DNA of 64,000 nt from Paraniabella hibiscisoli (GCF_022512515.1 NZ_JAKWBK010000001.1:4092001-4156000); one strand, 5' to 3'; numbered from the stretch's first letter, positions 45,576 to 56,910 are shown. Notes: generated by a model from the letters alone, not told the origin. Translations and numbers: made by a program.

Positions 45576-47503
45576 TTAATACATCCATCGTACAAAGGCT
45601 TCCATAGCGGCGTAGTGGGTCAATCCCAGGTCAGCATAGATCTTAGCGGTAGCAGCATTTCTTTCTTCTGCTCTTTGCCAGAACTCCCTGTCATCGCTAC
45701 CCTGGAAGGGAACACTATCCTTTTGAGACTGGTGGATAAAAATGCCAAAACGTTTTTTAAGCACCTGTGCCGGGCTCATAGGGATGGCCATTTCGATATC
45801 CTCGATATCCCATTCCTGCCAGGCGCCTTTGTACAACCATAGCCAGCAATCATTGATCCAGGCATCTCCATCGGCTTTAATGCGTTGTAATGCCTTCAGT
45901 ACTGCGTTAAAACATACCAGGTGGGTGCCATGGGGATCTGCAAAATCTCCCGCACAAAATATTTGTTGCGGTTGTACTTCGCGCAGTAATTGTATGGTCA
46001 GTTCCACATCTTCTTCACCCAGGGGCTTCTTTTCAATAGTACCGGTTTCATAAAAAGGCAGGTTTTGAAAATGTACATTATTGGGATCTATACCTACATA
46101 GTTACAGGTGGCTTTAGCTTCCCCACGGCGGATGAGCCCTTTTAAGGAACGGATGGTGGGAGAATCTACTTCCCCTGGCTTTTTACCCTTAATATAGGCC
46201 CTGGCTTCGGTTAACACCTGGCCCGGTTTATCCGAGTTGATAGCTGCGATTTCGTTAAAACCTACCGCAAAGTCTAAAAACCGGGTTACAAACTCATCGG
46301 TAACGGCGATATTGCCCGAGGTTTGATAAGCTACATGCACTTCATGTCCCTGGTCATGCAGGCGCTGAAAAGTACCTCCCATGCTGATAATGTCATCATC
46401 GGGGTGGGGAGAGAAGATGATGCATTTTTTGGGATAAGGTTCTGATCTTTCCGGATGTGCGGGAATCACTGCATTGGGCTTGCCTCCAGGCCAGCCGGTA
46501 ATGCTGTCGCGCAGCATATAATACACTTCGAGGTTGATCTCGTAGGCATCGCCTTTTTCTACTAAAAGATCACTGAGGCCATTATCATTATAATCCTCGT
46601 TGGTGAGGCTCAGCACGGTTTTACCCAGCTGCAAAGCCATATTCACCACTGCTTTTTTAATATTCTTTGGGGTCCACTCACAATCGCCGGTGAGCCAGGG
46701 AGACTTAATACGGGTAAGACCGGAAGCTGCTGCTTCGTCCAGAACAAAACTTACATTATCGTGGTTTTGCAGGAAGGAGGCCGGAACGATCTCAGAATCT
46801 TCATCTTCTACGGCTTTTTTAACCGCCTGGGCTTTGGCCGGGCCCCAGGCCATCAAAATGATCTGCCTGGATCTCATGATGGTGCTGATGCCCATCGTAA
46901 TGGCCATACGCGGCACTTCAGAAATATTGGCAAACTCGTAGGCATTGGCCAAACGGGTGCTGTTGGTAAGGTTTACCAGGCGGGTACGGGTGTAAATGCC
47001 CGATCCGGGTTCGTTAAAACCAATATGGCCGTTATTACCAATACCCAGTATCTGCAGATCAATACCACCAGCTGCCTCTATTTTCTTTTCATAATCGGCG
47101 CAGGCCGTTTTGATGTCTTCTTTTTTATTTCACCATTGGGAATATGAATATTCTCCGGTTTGATATCCACCTGGTCGAAAAGGTGGTTATGCATAAAGCG
47201 GTTATAGCTTTGCGGCGCTTCTTTGCTGATGGGATAATACTCATCGAGGTTAAAGGAGATCACATTGCTGAAACTTAAGCCTTCTTCTTTGTGCATGCGT
47301 ACCAGTTCTGCATACAATGTTTTAGGGCTTGATCCTGTAGCGAGCCCGAGTACACAGTTTTGTCCCTGTTGCTGTTTTTCACGGATCAGGTGGGCAATAG
47401 TTTGTGCAATTACCTTTGAACCACTTTTTACATCAGCCTGGATATTGACACTGATCTTCTCAAGACTATCGATATAATTGCCTGAAGTTTGTTGTTTACT
47501 CAT
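45576..47503 (-). CDS. nagB: Glucosamine-6-phosphate deaminase fused to PIG-L/LmbE deacetylase domain (NagB-like)
   Basis: Cytoplasmic, about 643 residues. The N-terminal half is a NagB isomerase/deaminase: VLGLATGSSPKTLYAEL, VISFNLDEYYPIS and, after the break near 47120, LGIGNNGHIGFNEPGSGIYT, then VPRMAITMGISTI. The Asp of the E. coli GNDGH motif (D141) is Asn here. The C-terminal half is a PIG-L/LmbE de-N-acetylase: IFSPHPDDDIISMGGTFQ (zinc motif HPDDD) and GDFADPHGTH. It would turn glucosamine-6-phosphate into fructose-6-phosphate and ammonia; the attached deacetylase might supply the N-acetylglucosamine-6-phosphate deacetylation step, since no nagA is seen. Such long fused NagB proteins are known in Bacteroidota. 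Its gene follows the sugar permease on the same strand. Confidence 0.85.
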
Positions 47504-47682
47504 AATTATTTTTCCTGAGAATTAGTTATAAAAATGTAAGAATAAAGTTGATGGTTTTGAGATGCTATCCGGCCATCATCAACAAAAAATGAAGTACCGA
47601 TAATACAGCCGGCTGCTTCAGAACAACAACTCATGCACCCTGACTGTTAAGTTAAACAAGCCTGTTGCCTGATAAAATAGAT

Positions 47683-48956
47683 CTAGTTTTTTTTAAGGCC
47701 TACTCTATGACCGGCTATAGCAAAGTATAGTATGTACAAATAGCAGGGCAGTACCGTTATAAAGTATGCTAGCTGAAAATCCAAGCCTACAGTATCTTTT
47801 AACCAGGCATATATTAACGGCCATACAGCCGCCGGCAATACCCATGATCATTATCGCAGATCCCAGCTTTATAAATTTCCCCAAATGATTAATGCCTAAC
47901 GGGAAAATGGCAGGCCACATTAAAGAGTTAGCAAGTCCCAGCAGTGCTATAAATACAACAGCAGTATAGCCACTGCTTAGGTAAGAGATAACGGAAAATA
48001 CTATTCCTAAAAGCGCACAAATCCGAAGCGCCTTTTGTTGAGAAAGATATTTAGGAATAGTGATGATACCTATTACATAACCAATCAACATCCCTGTTAG
48101 CGTAAGCGAGGTAAAATACTTGGAAATGTCAGTGCTAATACCCAGCTCTTTTCCATATATACCAATAATATCGCCGGCCATTACCTCTGCTGCTACATAT
48201 ACAAATATGCAAAGCGCTCCCAGGAACAAATGCGGAAACTGAAAAATGCTTTTGTGGTGAATAACCTGGCCGCTGGCTTCATCAACCACATCTTCTTCGG
48301 GCTGTATTTCAGGGAGGTTCAGAAACTTAACAAAAACAGCAAATAAAATAAAAATAACAGCTAAAACAATATAAGGGGTGTTCACCCTCGATAATACCTC
48401 ATTTAATAGCTGCACTTTTTCACTGCCTGTAGCAGCCTGTATCTTAGCCTCTGCTGCACCAGCATTTTTAGGAATACCACACCCATAATAAATGGCACAA
48501 TAATGCCTGCTAACTTGTTGCAGATACCAGCCATACTAATGCGTTTAGCTGCACTGTCGATGGGGCCAATAATCGATAAGTATGGGTTTACGGCGGTTTG
48601 CAACAAGGCCAGGGCAGCACCCTGTACAAATATGCCGGTAAGAAATAAACCAAAAGAATGTGAATGGGCCGCCGGAATAAATATCAGCCCTCCCAGGGCA
48701 AGTACTACTAAACCTGCAACAATTCCATTTTTAAAACCTGTTTGCTTTAATATCCAGGAAGAGGGAATGGCCAGAAAAAATAAGCCATGTAAGACGCGGT
48801 AGCTACCAGAAAAGCGGTGGTGTCGGGCACAAACCAAATGACATTTTAAAAAAGGGATCAGTGTGCCGTTCGCCCAGGTTACAAACCCGAAAATGAAAAA
48901 AGGAAGCATATTACTGCAAGCGCGAAATTATGTGAAGGGTGGTCTTTGTTTTGCAT
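47683..48956 (-). CDS. FucP/NagP-type MFS sugar permease
   Basis: ATG at 48956 gives MQNKDHPSHNFALAVICFLF, leading straight into TM1 with FIFGFVTWANGTLIPF, the pattern of the fucose/glucose/galactose:H+ symporter family. Four breaks (about 48900, 48840, 48460 and 47825) interrupt it; bridged, it has about 12 hydrophobic segments and 420 residues. Others: FFLAIPSSW, GAALALLQTAVNPYLSIIG (the NPY-type signature) and WPAIFPLGINHLGKF. The C-terminus is VGLKKN at 47683, beyond the apparent stop at 47705. It would bring a free monosaccharide, most likely N-acetylglucosamine or fucose, through the inner membrane. Adjacent nagB-like and divergent XRE regulator favour an amino sugar (inference). Confidence 0.82.
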
Positions 48957-49395
48957 TATTGTAGTTATTAGTAAACAAGCATTGCATTTATCATGGCAAT
49001 GGCCCGAAAGTATCATTGGGTGTAGTTTTTGGCCTTTAAATTTGATGAATAGATTTGCAAAAATGTTGAATCTTTCCATCCTTCTTATTTTCATGCCCAT
49101 ACGGTTACGGCATTGTGGACCGGGCGAAAGACCTGGCAAACTGATAAAGCCATTAACAGCTGAAAAGTTTCCGTTTAGGAAAATTGTATTGCAATAGTTA
49201 AGAGGTATATTCTTGTGTTGGGAAGTCGTGTTAATGACCTGCAAAATGTACCTGTCAGGTTTATGCAGATATTGTGAGCGGATGAACTCTTCCGATAGAC
49301 GCAATCTGCGGCGGACAACCACCGCGGAACCTGTCTGGCTGCACTATTATTCTTACCAGGGTAAGTTTTATACTATATTAGCAATAAAATACGAT
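48957..49395. promoter_or_regulatory. Divergent promoter region between MFS permease and XRE regulator
   Basis: About 440 bp without a convincing gene; contains copy 1 of the 29-bp element (49163-49191) and, on the minus strand, the start of the permease transcript. Open frames here have no coding character. Confidence 0.5.
49163..49191. promoter_or_regulatory. 29-bp putative operator, copy 1
   Basis: AAAAGTTTCCGTTTAGGAAA followed by ATTGTATTG, identical to copy 2 at 50066. The core TTTCC-GTTTA-GGAAA is an inverted repeat, an architecture expected for a dimeric HTH protein. It stands between the permease and the regulator gene. Confidence 0.6.
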
Positions 49396-49986
49396 ATGCA
49401 GGAAGAAGTGCTTTTAACCATCAGCAACCGGATAAAAGAAATAAGACTGGCAAAAAAGATCACCGCTGAGCGTTTAGCCAAAAATGCCAAAGTAAGCAAG
49501 GGGCTGATTTCTCAGATCGAGAACAACCGAACCGTACCATCATTGCCTGTATTAATTAATATCCTGCAGGCATTGGAAGTAGATCTGAATGACTTTTTCA
49601 AAAATATAAGTTTTGAGCGCGAAAGCCGCAAGACCGTGGAGCTGAAGAAGCCGAATGAATATAAAACCTTTCAAAAGGAACATGTAAAAGGGTTCCTGTA
49701 TCACCGCATCTTTACAAGATCCATACTCGACAATGCCGTAGATTTTGTGTTGCTGGAACTAAAGGAGGGGGCCCGGCGAAAGAAAAAGATAGTAACTGAA
49801 TCCTTTGAGTTTAATTATATGCTTAAAGGTAAACTGGAATGCGAGGTAGGCGATGAAACCTATTTTTTCAGCGAAGGTGAATCTATGTTTTTCGACAGTC
49901 GTATTGAACATAACCTTGCTAATGTTGGTGAAGGTGATGCTGTAATGCTTATCGTTTATTTTTTCATAAAACCCGATATGAAATAG
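49396..49986 (+). CDS. XRE-family regulator with cupin sensor domain
   Basis: Intact, 196 residues. The start at 49396 (MQEEVLLTISNRIKEIRLAK) is chosen because the longer frame to 49213 adds a Cys-rich non-helical stretch without homology. The HTH (residues about 10-63) has LAKNAKVSKGLISQIENNRT; the C-terminal cupin (about 115-190) has FNYMLKGKLECEVGDETYFF and EGESMFFDSRIEHNLANVGE. Such proteins sense a small effector, often a sugar or sugar phosphate, and mostly repress neighbouring catabolic genes. The two identical 29-bp inverted-repeat elements on either side of the gene are the natural candidate operators, controlling the permease and the susC2 cluster. Confidence 0.88.
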   Translation: MQEEVLLTISNRIKEIRLAKKITAERLAKNAKVSKGLISQIENNRTVPSLPVLINILQALEVDLNDFFKNISFERESRKTVELKKPNEYKTFQKEHVKGFLYHRIFTRSILDNAVDFVLLELKEGARRKKKIVTESFEFNYMLKGKLECEVGDETYFFSEGESMFFDSRIEHNLANVGEGDAVMLIVYFFIKPDMK

Positions 49987-50029
49987 CTGAGCTTATTGGT
50001 AATATTTTACCTCATATGAAACTATTTTG

Positions 50030-50058
50030 AACCGCGCAAACGATTGCGCGGTTTTTTT
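50030..50058 (+). terminator. Rho-independent terminator after XRE regulator
   Basis: AACCGCGCAA-ACGA-TTGCGCGGTT hairpin (10 bp, perfect) followed by a T-run; about 45 bp past the regulator stop. Confidence 0.9.
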
Positions 50059-50065
50059 ATAAGAA

Positions 50066-50094
50066 AAAAGTTTCCGTTTAGGAAAATTGTATTG
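50066..50094. promoter_or_regulatory. 29-bp putative operator, copy 2
   Basis: Same 29 bases as at 49163-49191, here about 230 bp upstream of susC2 and immediately before an AT-rich promoter-like stretch. Confidence 0.6.
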
Positions 50095-50327
50095 TATATT
50101 TATACTAAACAATGGATTAGTATTTGTTAACAATAACTTCATCTGTTGTAAGAGAAAAACCAAATTACGGCAGCTATTTTCGCATCTGCAAGTAAAGACA
50201 GAAACGGGACACGGTTAGTGGACAGGGGCTTTTAAAAGCGGAGTTGAGAGCTGAATACTTAATGCTGAGGAATTACAGACTTGCTTTAACCAGACGACTA
50301 TAAATATTCGGATTTAACCAAACTGAT

Positions 50328-53200
50328 ATGAATAAGAAGCGATCCAACTTATTTCTTTCGTTTTTTCTGCTGATTGCGTCAGCTCATGAGTTATCAGCGC
50401 AGGATACCAGTGCTATGAAACGTGATACAGTTCCTGAGGCCACCGCAACACAGCACATCGATTATGCGCCGGTGCAGCTCATGCAAAAGTTGCCATACAG
50501 CACATTTCCTGCTTTGATAGATGCGAAGGTGGCGGGTGTAACCTCGTTGAGCAAGTCTTCAGAGCCAGGCATTCCTTCATGGCTTTTGCTGAGAGGGTTG
50601 CATGCACCGGTATCAAAGCAAAGTGATATCTATGCTATATCACCATTGTATGTGGTGGATGGAATTCCCATTTTGCAGAACCATTCGTTCCCGTTTGGTA
50701 TTAAGCAGTATGATTATGAAAGGATCGGGTCCGAAACAGATATTACCACTGCATTTAACATTAACGATATAGCATCGGTACAGGTGCTTAAAGATCCTGC
50801 TGATATAGCGGCTTACGGAGTTCAGGGCATCGACGGTGTGATACTTATTACTACCCAAAAACCCGTAGCCGGAAAGTACAGAATAAGCGTAAATATGTAT
50901 GGCGGGGTAGCGCTTCAACCTCATAATATCGCTACAACCAATGGTCGTTATGAGAGAGATTTCAGAATGCCTTTTTACAATCTGTATGCAACAGCGCAAC
51001 AACGGGCTTCCTTTCCCGGCTATCTTTCAGATTCCTCAAATGCAGTATATTTCGGCCCCGGCAATTGGGACGATGCTTTTTACCAATCTGGGTGGCAGCA
51101 TAGCTTCAATGCAGCGATATCCGGCGGTACCGACAAAGCATATTTTCGGCTTGGTTTAGGCAATATACGGGAAAGCGGTATTATGCGTAACACCGGTCTT
51201 GACAGGTACAATGTCTCCGCAAATATCGGTATGGTGCCCTTCGACCACTTTACTGTTAGCACACAAATACAGTTGGCGCTTACCGACAGAAAAAGGAATA
51301 CTTTTTTAAGAGAGCGGTTTGCGGAACAGGAGTACGTTCCTTCACTACAAGCGCCGTTGTCTCCTAATGTGGCATATTTGGATAACTACTACAGTCTTTT
51401 AGACAGGTGGTCTTTTGATAAGAACCAGGATCATTTTTTAGCGGGTTCAATTGCTGCTGCCTATGAGCTTAAGAACTGGCAGATCCGGTCTACTTTCCTG
51501 ATGAACTATCATGACAACAACAGGGATGTCTATTATCCTACAACGATCAATGATGGTAACAACTTTGCGTCCTATTTCATTGGCCTCGATAAAAGAACAG
51601 CCTGGCAAAACCAGATCAGTTATCAACCAAATTTAGGTGACGATGTGAAGCTGCAACTAAGCGGTAATGCAAATATGCAATGGGACAGGAGGAAGTATGA
51701 TTATATAAAAGGGTACAGGGGTGGTTCGGATTTTGTAAAGATCATCGCAGGAGGGTCGAACCCCTCTTTCCAGGACGGAACCATATTCGCATACAAAGAT
51801 TACCTGGATCATAACCTCATTACTTTTTCAGGCAGGGCGCATCTTTCTGTAAAGAATACTTATGAAGCCGACCTGGTTATAAACCGGGAAGCCTCTTCTT
51901 TCTTTCAGAACGGTTACTGGTGGTTTACTTCTCCCTCAATCGGATTAGGGTGGAGTTTAAAAGATGCATTTAATTTACCGGAGGCTTTTAGTGTATTTAA
52001 ACTTAAAGCGGCGCAGGGCGCAGCGGGCGTCTCTTCGATAATGACTCTTATGGCTACGGGCCGGTTTATACAGTTGATAATGGCTATAACGGGGCGCCTT
52101 TTATTCCTTCTTACGGTTCTATACCAACATTAACAATGCCTTTCAACAGGGGATATACCGGTTGGGGTATACAATGGCCTTATGCCGACCAGGGGAATGT
52201 TGGTTTTGAGCTGAGCCTGGAAAACAAATGGTATGTGGCAGCCAACGCCTATTTAAGGTACGATAAGAATCTGGTAACCCTGGTGCCGGTACCCGGTGAA
52301 TACGGATTTTCAGGATCGTATAAAAACGGGCTGTCTGTTAAAAATACTGGGGTGGAGGCTAATATCGGCGCTCATTTTGGCAACGGTCATTTTAAATGGA
52401 ACCCCAATGTTTTATTGCATTGGAACAATAACAGCATTACAGCGTTGCCGGATGGATTGCAGGCGCTAACCGTTAATGGGAGAAGGCTGCAGGTTGGAGA
52501 AAGGGTAGATGCGTTTTGGTTGCTGCAGAATGAAGGCCTGTATGAAAGTGATGCGGCAGTTGCTGTAAATCCTGCCGGGAATACCCCGCTAACGTACTAT
52601 GGCATCACCGTTAAAAAAGGCGATCCCCGCTGGAAGGATATCAATAATGATTATACGGTAGATGACAGGGACCGGGTGTTTAAGGGAAATATGCATCCTA
52701 AGTTGAGCGGTGCATTTAACCAGTCGTTTTCCTTTAAAAACTGGGAACTGAATGTACTTACAGGTTTTGCAATAGGTAAATACCTGGTAAACGAAGCTAT
52801 CGCCAACCGATTTGATTTTGTCAACAGGGAAACTGCCGGAGATATGGCGGGTGTCAAGGAAATCAGTTTTTGGACGCAGATTCCAGAGCAGGAACGGTAT
52901 CCCCTGTATAATCCATGGAGCCTGGTAAGACCGTATCAACGAGATCAGGATCTTTTCCTTGAGAAAGCAGATTATGTGAAGTTGAAATCAGTGCTATTAT
53001 CCTATAACCTGAAAGATCTGCCCTGGGTGAAAAGGGCAAAGATCACATCGATGAAATTATATGCCACGGGCAATAACCTGTTCACGATAACGCCCTACAG
53101 CGGAAGGGATCCGGAGCTTTCCAACTATATGGGATATGATGACGGCTATGGGACTCCATTTCCACGCACATTTAATCTTGGACTGCAGTTAGATTTCTAA
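50328..53200 (+). CDS. SusC-family TonB-dependent transporter 2, lacking the N-terminal regulatory-like domain
   Basis: Signal peptide MNKKRSNLFLSFFLLIASAH. Unlike SusC1 and SusC3, no CarboxypepD-regulatory domain follows; after about 40 residues comes the plug (LYVVDGIPIL, IASVQVLKDPADIAAYGVQG, DGVILITTQKP). Barrel strands (YRISVNMYGG, AYFRLGLGNIRESG, YEADLVINREAS) run to a break near 52040, joining NRGYTGWGIQWPYADQ, and end FNLGLQLDF. About 957 residues. The typical GARGANG motif is altered to GVQGIDG. With susD2 25 bp downstream it forms an outer-membrane import pump. The absence of the extra domain places it in a shorter SusC group. Cargo is unknown; control by the XRE regulator is inferred from the upstream 29-bp element. 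Confidence 0.9.
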
Positions 53201-53225
53201 TTTTTAAAGATATCAAAGAACGACT

Positions 53226-54723
53226 ATGAGAATCGTTAATACCTTACTTGTTTTCGCTATGCTGCTTTTTTGCAGTTGTAGTAATAAACTGGATCTGCCA
53301 TCCCGCCACCAGATTCCTGAAGTGCAGATGGCAGCAAAGAAATGATGCCCGTTCGGGCGTATTTGCTACCTACGGCCTGATGCGTGCTGCACTTGCCAAC
53401 GAAAATGCTTTTTTGCCTACGGAGAATTAAGGGCGGGAAATTTTAAATCTTCCAGCAGGGCCGATATAGCAGCGGCCGCATCTCAACAGTTAAAAGCCAC
53501 ATTTGCTGCAGTGGAGGAATGGAAAAGCTGGCGTCGCTTTTATGCTGTTATTGCTCAGGCAAATCTTTGCATAGAGAATCTGCCGAAAATACTGGAGAAA
53601 GATATACGCTATAACCAGCAAAACCTCAAAGTAGATGTAGCGTCGGCCCGCTTTCTGAGAGCGCTGGCTTATTTCTATATTGTACGTATATGGGGTGATG
53701 CGCCTTTGATTACTACATCTATCGACGGGGTTTTGAAACCAAGACGAGAGACCCTCAGTCGCGTTTGCTCGACTTTATTCAACAGGAGCTGACCGCCGCA
53801 GCGGCCGGCCTTCCGTGGAATTATAACGGACAGCAGCCTGAATACCTTGGCACTTATTACGATCAGGGCGGCAATTTCTGGCAGTCCCGGATTGCATCAA
53901 AAGCCGCCTGTTATGCACTGCTCGCACATCTGTATGCCTGGAGAGGCGATTATGCAGCCTGCGAAGCTTATACAAGACTGGTTTACGAAAATACCACATT
54001 GGGGAATTACACTTTTGCCAGTACGGCGAGCCTTACCGCCGAAACTTCAGGGGTATTTAACGGGTTAAATAACGGTGTTATATTCTCACTTACTGCAGAT
54101 GCTAATTTCCAGGAGTCTGCGGCTAAAGGGCACCTGGAAGACTGGACTTTAGCGGCGCCATTGGTAGATAAAACAACGCCGGATGTTTATATACCCGCCG
54201 ATTCTATCCTTAAAATATTTAACGAGCCGAACGATCAGCGTTTCGCCATCAGTGCCAGCGGGGTTGTCAGCGGTGGTTATTTTCAGAATTTTGCCAACCC
54301 GGTGCCTATGTTCAGTAAAATAAAAGCCCGGTCTTTTACACAGGAGCCGCTGTATAGTAATTTTCAGTCTGCAATTGTCATAACGCGCTATGAGGATATT
54401 GTGCTCCTGCGTGCCGAAGCCTTATACTATCTAAATGATTTGAATAATGCTGTTGTTTTTCTCAACGCTGTCCGAACAAGGCGTGGCCTCACTGAATTTA
54501 ACGCTGCAACCGGCGGTAATGTACTGAATGCTATTTTGAAAGAACGACAAAGGGAATTATTAGGCGAAGGGCATCGCTGGTTTGATCTGCTACGTAATCA
54601 GCGTGCACACGAATTTTCGGGTATGTCACGGGAGCAAATACGACAGGGGGCGGGTTATGGCCGCTTGCCCAAAGTATACTCACCAATAACGCAGTTCTTC
54701 AGCAAAACAGTTTCTGGAAATAA
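53226..54723 (+). CDS. SusD/RagB-family lipoprotein 2
   Basis: MRIVNTLLVFAMLLFCSCSNK has a lipobox Cys. Breaks at about 53335, 53420, 53735 and 54655 are bridged. SusD hallmarks: GVFATYGLMRAALAN, FYAVIAQANLCIENLPKI, SARFLRALAYFYIVRIWGD, YEDIVLLRAEALYYLNDLNN and AILKERQRELLGEGHRWFD. The last slip restores WPLAQSILTNNAVLQQNSFW, the usual SusD ending, so the true stop is at 54723. About 500 residues. Partner of SusC2. Confidence 0.9.
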
Positions 54724-54801
54724 AGAAAAAACAGATAAGACAAGATATCCCTGTAATACGGGGTTGTTCTCCAAAGTTCAGGAACCCCAAAAAATAAAAA
54801 C

Positions 54802-55831
54802 ATGCGGATGAAACCTATTTTCTTTTTATGCGCCCTGTTTACTCTGATATTAACAGGATGTAAGAAAAATAATACCTACCGGGACGAAATGCCTTCAAAT
54901 GCGCAGTACCCTTACAGCGTTTACGAGTACCTGCAAAACCAGGCCACAGGATTCGATTCTCTTTTGTTTATAATTAACAGGTCGGGCCTCAAGGATACAC
55001 TGGCTTCTAAAGATGTTACCTTTTTGCAGCCACGGATGCCAGCATAGATAAGGCGCTTATAAACTACAATGATCGCAGGCGCGGTCAGGGATTGGCTGCC
55101 GTGTCCTCCGGGATATAGACAGTTCCTCGCTCCGGCAGATTTTGTCACATTATATTATAAGAGGCAAATGGCTGACCGGGGATATAGCTGCCAATCGTGA
55201 TGGCTTCTTTCTGCGTACGGTAGGTGACCGCACTATGAATGTAACACAGCAAACCAACAATGCAGAAGGTGTGGAAAAGGGAGGCAGTGAAGTACTAAAA
55301 TTCAGCTTCACCTACAGCTCCAAATGGATAGAGAACTGGTCGAGCAGCCTGGCAACTACCACTAATATTAAACTAACAAACGGGGTAGTGCATATTCTGG
55401 AGCCGGCGCATATTTTCAGCTTCGGGAATTTTTATATCCGGGCTGCCGAACGCCAGAACTACTGGAGTGATTATTACTATTACTCTTATGGAACCCTGTA
55501 TTTTCCGAATAATACCAACAGGCCATGGGGCCCGCAGGCTACGGCTAATATGCGCGACGGAAAACGGCTTACAGCCATATCAGATAATCAGCTTATTATG
55601 GATGGGGCAGATTTTATTGGTGATCCCGTGTTTAAAATTAAAATTACGATGGACGCAAAAGATAGCGTAACAGCCATTGCCCCTGCCACTGCTGCAGCAG
55701 ATACCTCTCTTAAAAAAAGTGGTCCGAGCTATTTCGACCGGAACAAATTTACCCTATACCTGCAGTATCAGTATTTCCGTACAGACGGTATGCGAAAAGT
55801 AATTGAAGAAGTAAAGCTCAGTAAAAATTAA
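54802..55831 (+). CDS. Fasciclin (FAS1)-domain lipoprotein 1
   Basis: KPIFFLCALFTLILTGCKK is a lipoprotein signal (a second Met at 54808 could also start it). After breaks near 55020 and 55105 come FAATDASIDKAL, the FAS1 H1-type motif, ILSHYIIRGKWLTG, and NGVVHILEPAHIF, the H2-type motif. A C-terminal beta-rich part (KFTLYLQYQYFRTDGMRKVI) is specific to this group. About 340 residues. FAS1 lipoproteins beside SusCD pairs probably act as extra surface glycan- or matrix-binding proteins, comparable to SusE/SusF by position; binding is not shown by sequence. Confidence 0.8.
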
Positions 55832-55849
55832 AAGACTAAAGTAATTGTT

Positions 55850-56910
55850 ATGCATAAATACAACAACTGCCGGGCTATTGCATTTGCTACAATAATGGTG
55901 TTGATCACAGGGTGTAAGAAAATTCCGCCATTGACAGAATATCTTAGTGAGAATGTCAGCTTTGCTACGGATAATTACAGGCCCGTACTAGGGAGAAATA
56001 CACTGGTGCTTACGCAGTTTAATGCAGATGGTTCTACCTATCCGCTGACCTTTGAACTACAGAACCTGCGTCGTGCCGATGGTTCACCTGCTGCCGAACT
56101 TATCAGCCCTGTAACGGTAAAAGATTGGGTGACACAGTACACCGGGCTCGAAACATCTTTAGCTGAAATAGAAGCAAAACGCAAGGAAGTGCAAAAGCCC
56201 TTCATCAGTATAAGGCCGGGATCGGGCGACCTGGTGTTTGCCGCGGCTTCTTCGCAGCAAATTAAATCTACCCCGGGGAAAGATTCGCTATACCTGTTTG
56301 ATATTAAGATTTCCAATGCAACAGGTGCGTCAAAATTTTTACCGACCGCAAACTAATTCCCGAGAGAGAGATTGCCTATGAGCCATTCGAATATGACCGT
56401 GCTACCCGTTTGCCGCAGACGGAGAATTTTCAGATTTATCCACCCGTTAATACTACTGCTATAACGGTACCCAAAGCTGTTCGGCTTACTACTTCATCCA
56501 ATTTGTATTATACTACCGATAGCTTAATGCAACCCTATATGAGCGCTGTTTACTTTAGAAAGACGGGTAATGGCAGCTCGCTTACATTTAGGTTTTTGGA
56601 TAAGGACTCGGTTGCTATTAATCCGGCAAAATTCAGCAATACAAAATGGACCGAACTGGTGCACGGTTTCAATATGCAGATGTCTGCAACCCATGTTAAA
56701 TACGAAGTGGCATATCCGGTGCCTTTAAGCGCTCTTGCTACCAAATACACATCAGGCGGTATGGCGCGGGTGTTATTTGAGTATCCCCGCAGAGGTTTTG
56801 GTAATTCCCTGCGTAATGGTGTGTTCGGTTTCAACTTCGCTATATATGAGCCGGGAGATTGGGAGATCGTCATTCACTTCAAAAGAAACCTCAAGTTCGA
56901 AAATGATTAA
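55850..56910 (+). CDS. DUF5007-like lipoprotein
   Basis: NNCRAIAFATIMVLITGCKK gives a lipobox. One T-run break near 56335 restores KFFTDRKLIPEREIAYEPF. Motifs: LTEYLSENVSFATDNYRPVL, GRNTLVLTQFNADGSTYPL, LPQTENFQIYPP and RVLFEYPRRGFGN. This matches my recollection of DUF5007 proteins that accompany SusCD and FAS1 genes, but the family name is not certain. Two beta-sandwich-like halves, about 350 residues. Function unknown; a surface glycan-binding lipoprotein is the simplest guess from position. Confidence 0.6.

Larger units (their letters stand above)
49987..50327. promoter_or_regulatory. Leader/promoter region of susC2
   Basis: 340 bp with the XRE terminator (50030-50058), copy 2 of the 29-bp element and an AT-rich TATATTTATAC stretch, then a 200-nt 5' leader with no open frame. 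Confidence 0.5.

Noticed and set aside
49213-49395. 61-codon N-terminal extension of the XRE regulator
   Set aside because: The extension is Cys- and Trp-rich without homology and the HTH domain starts normally just after the Met at 49396.
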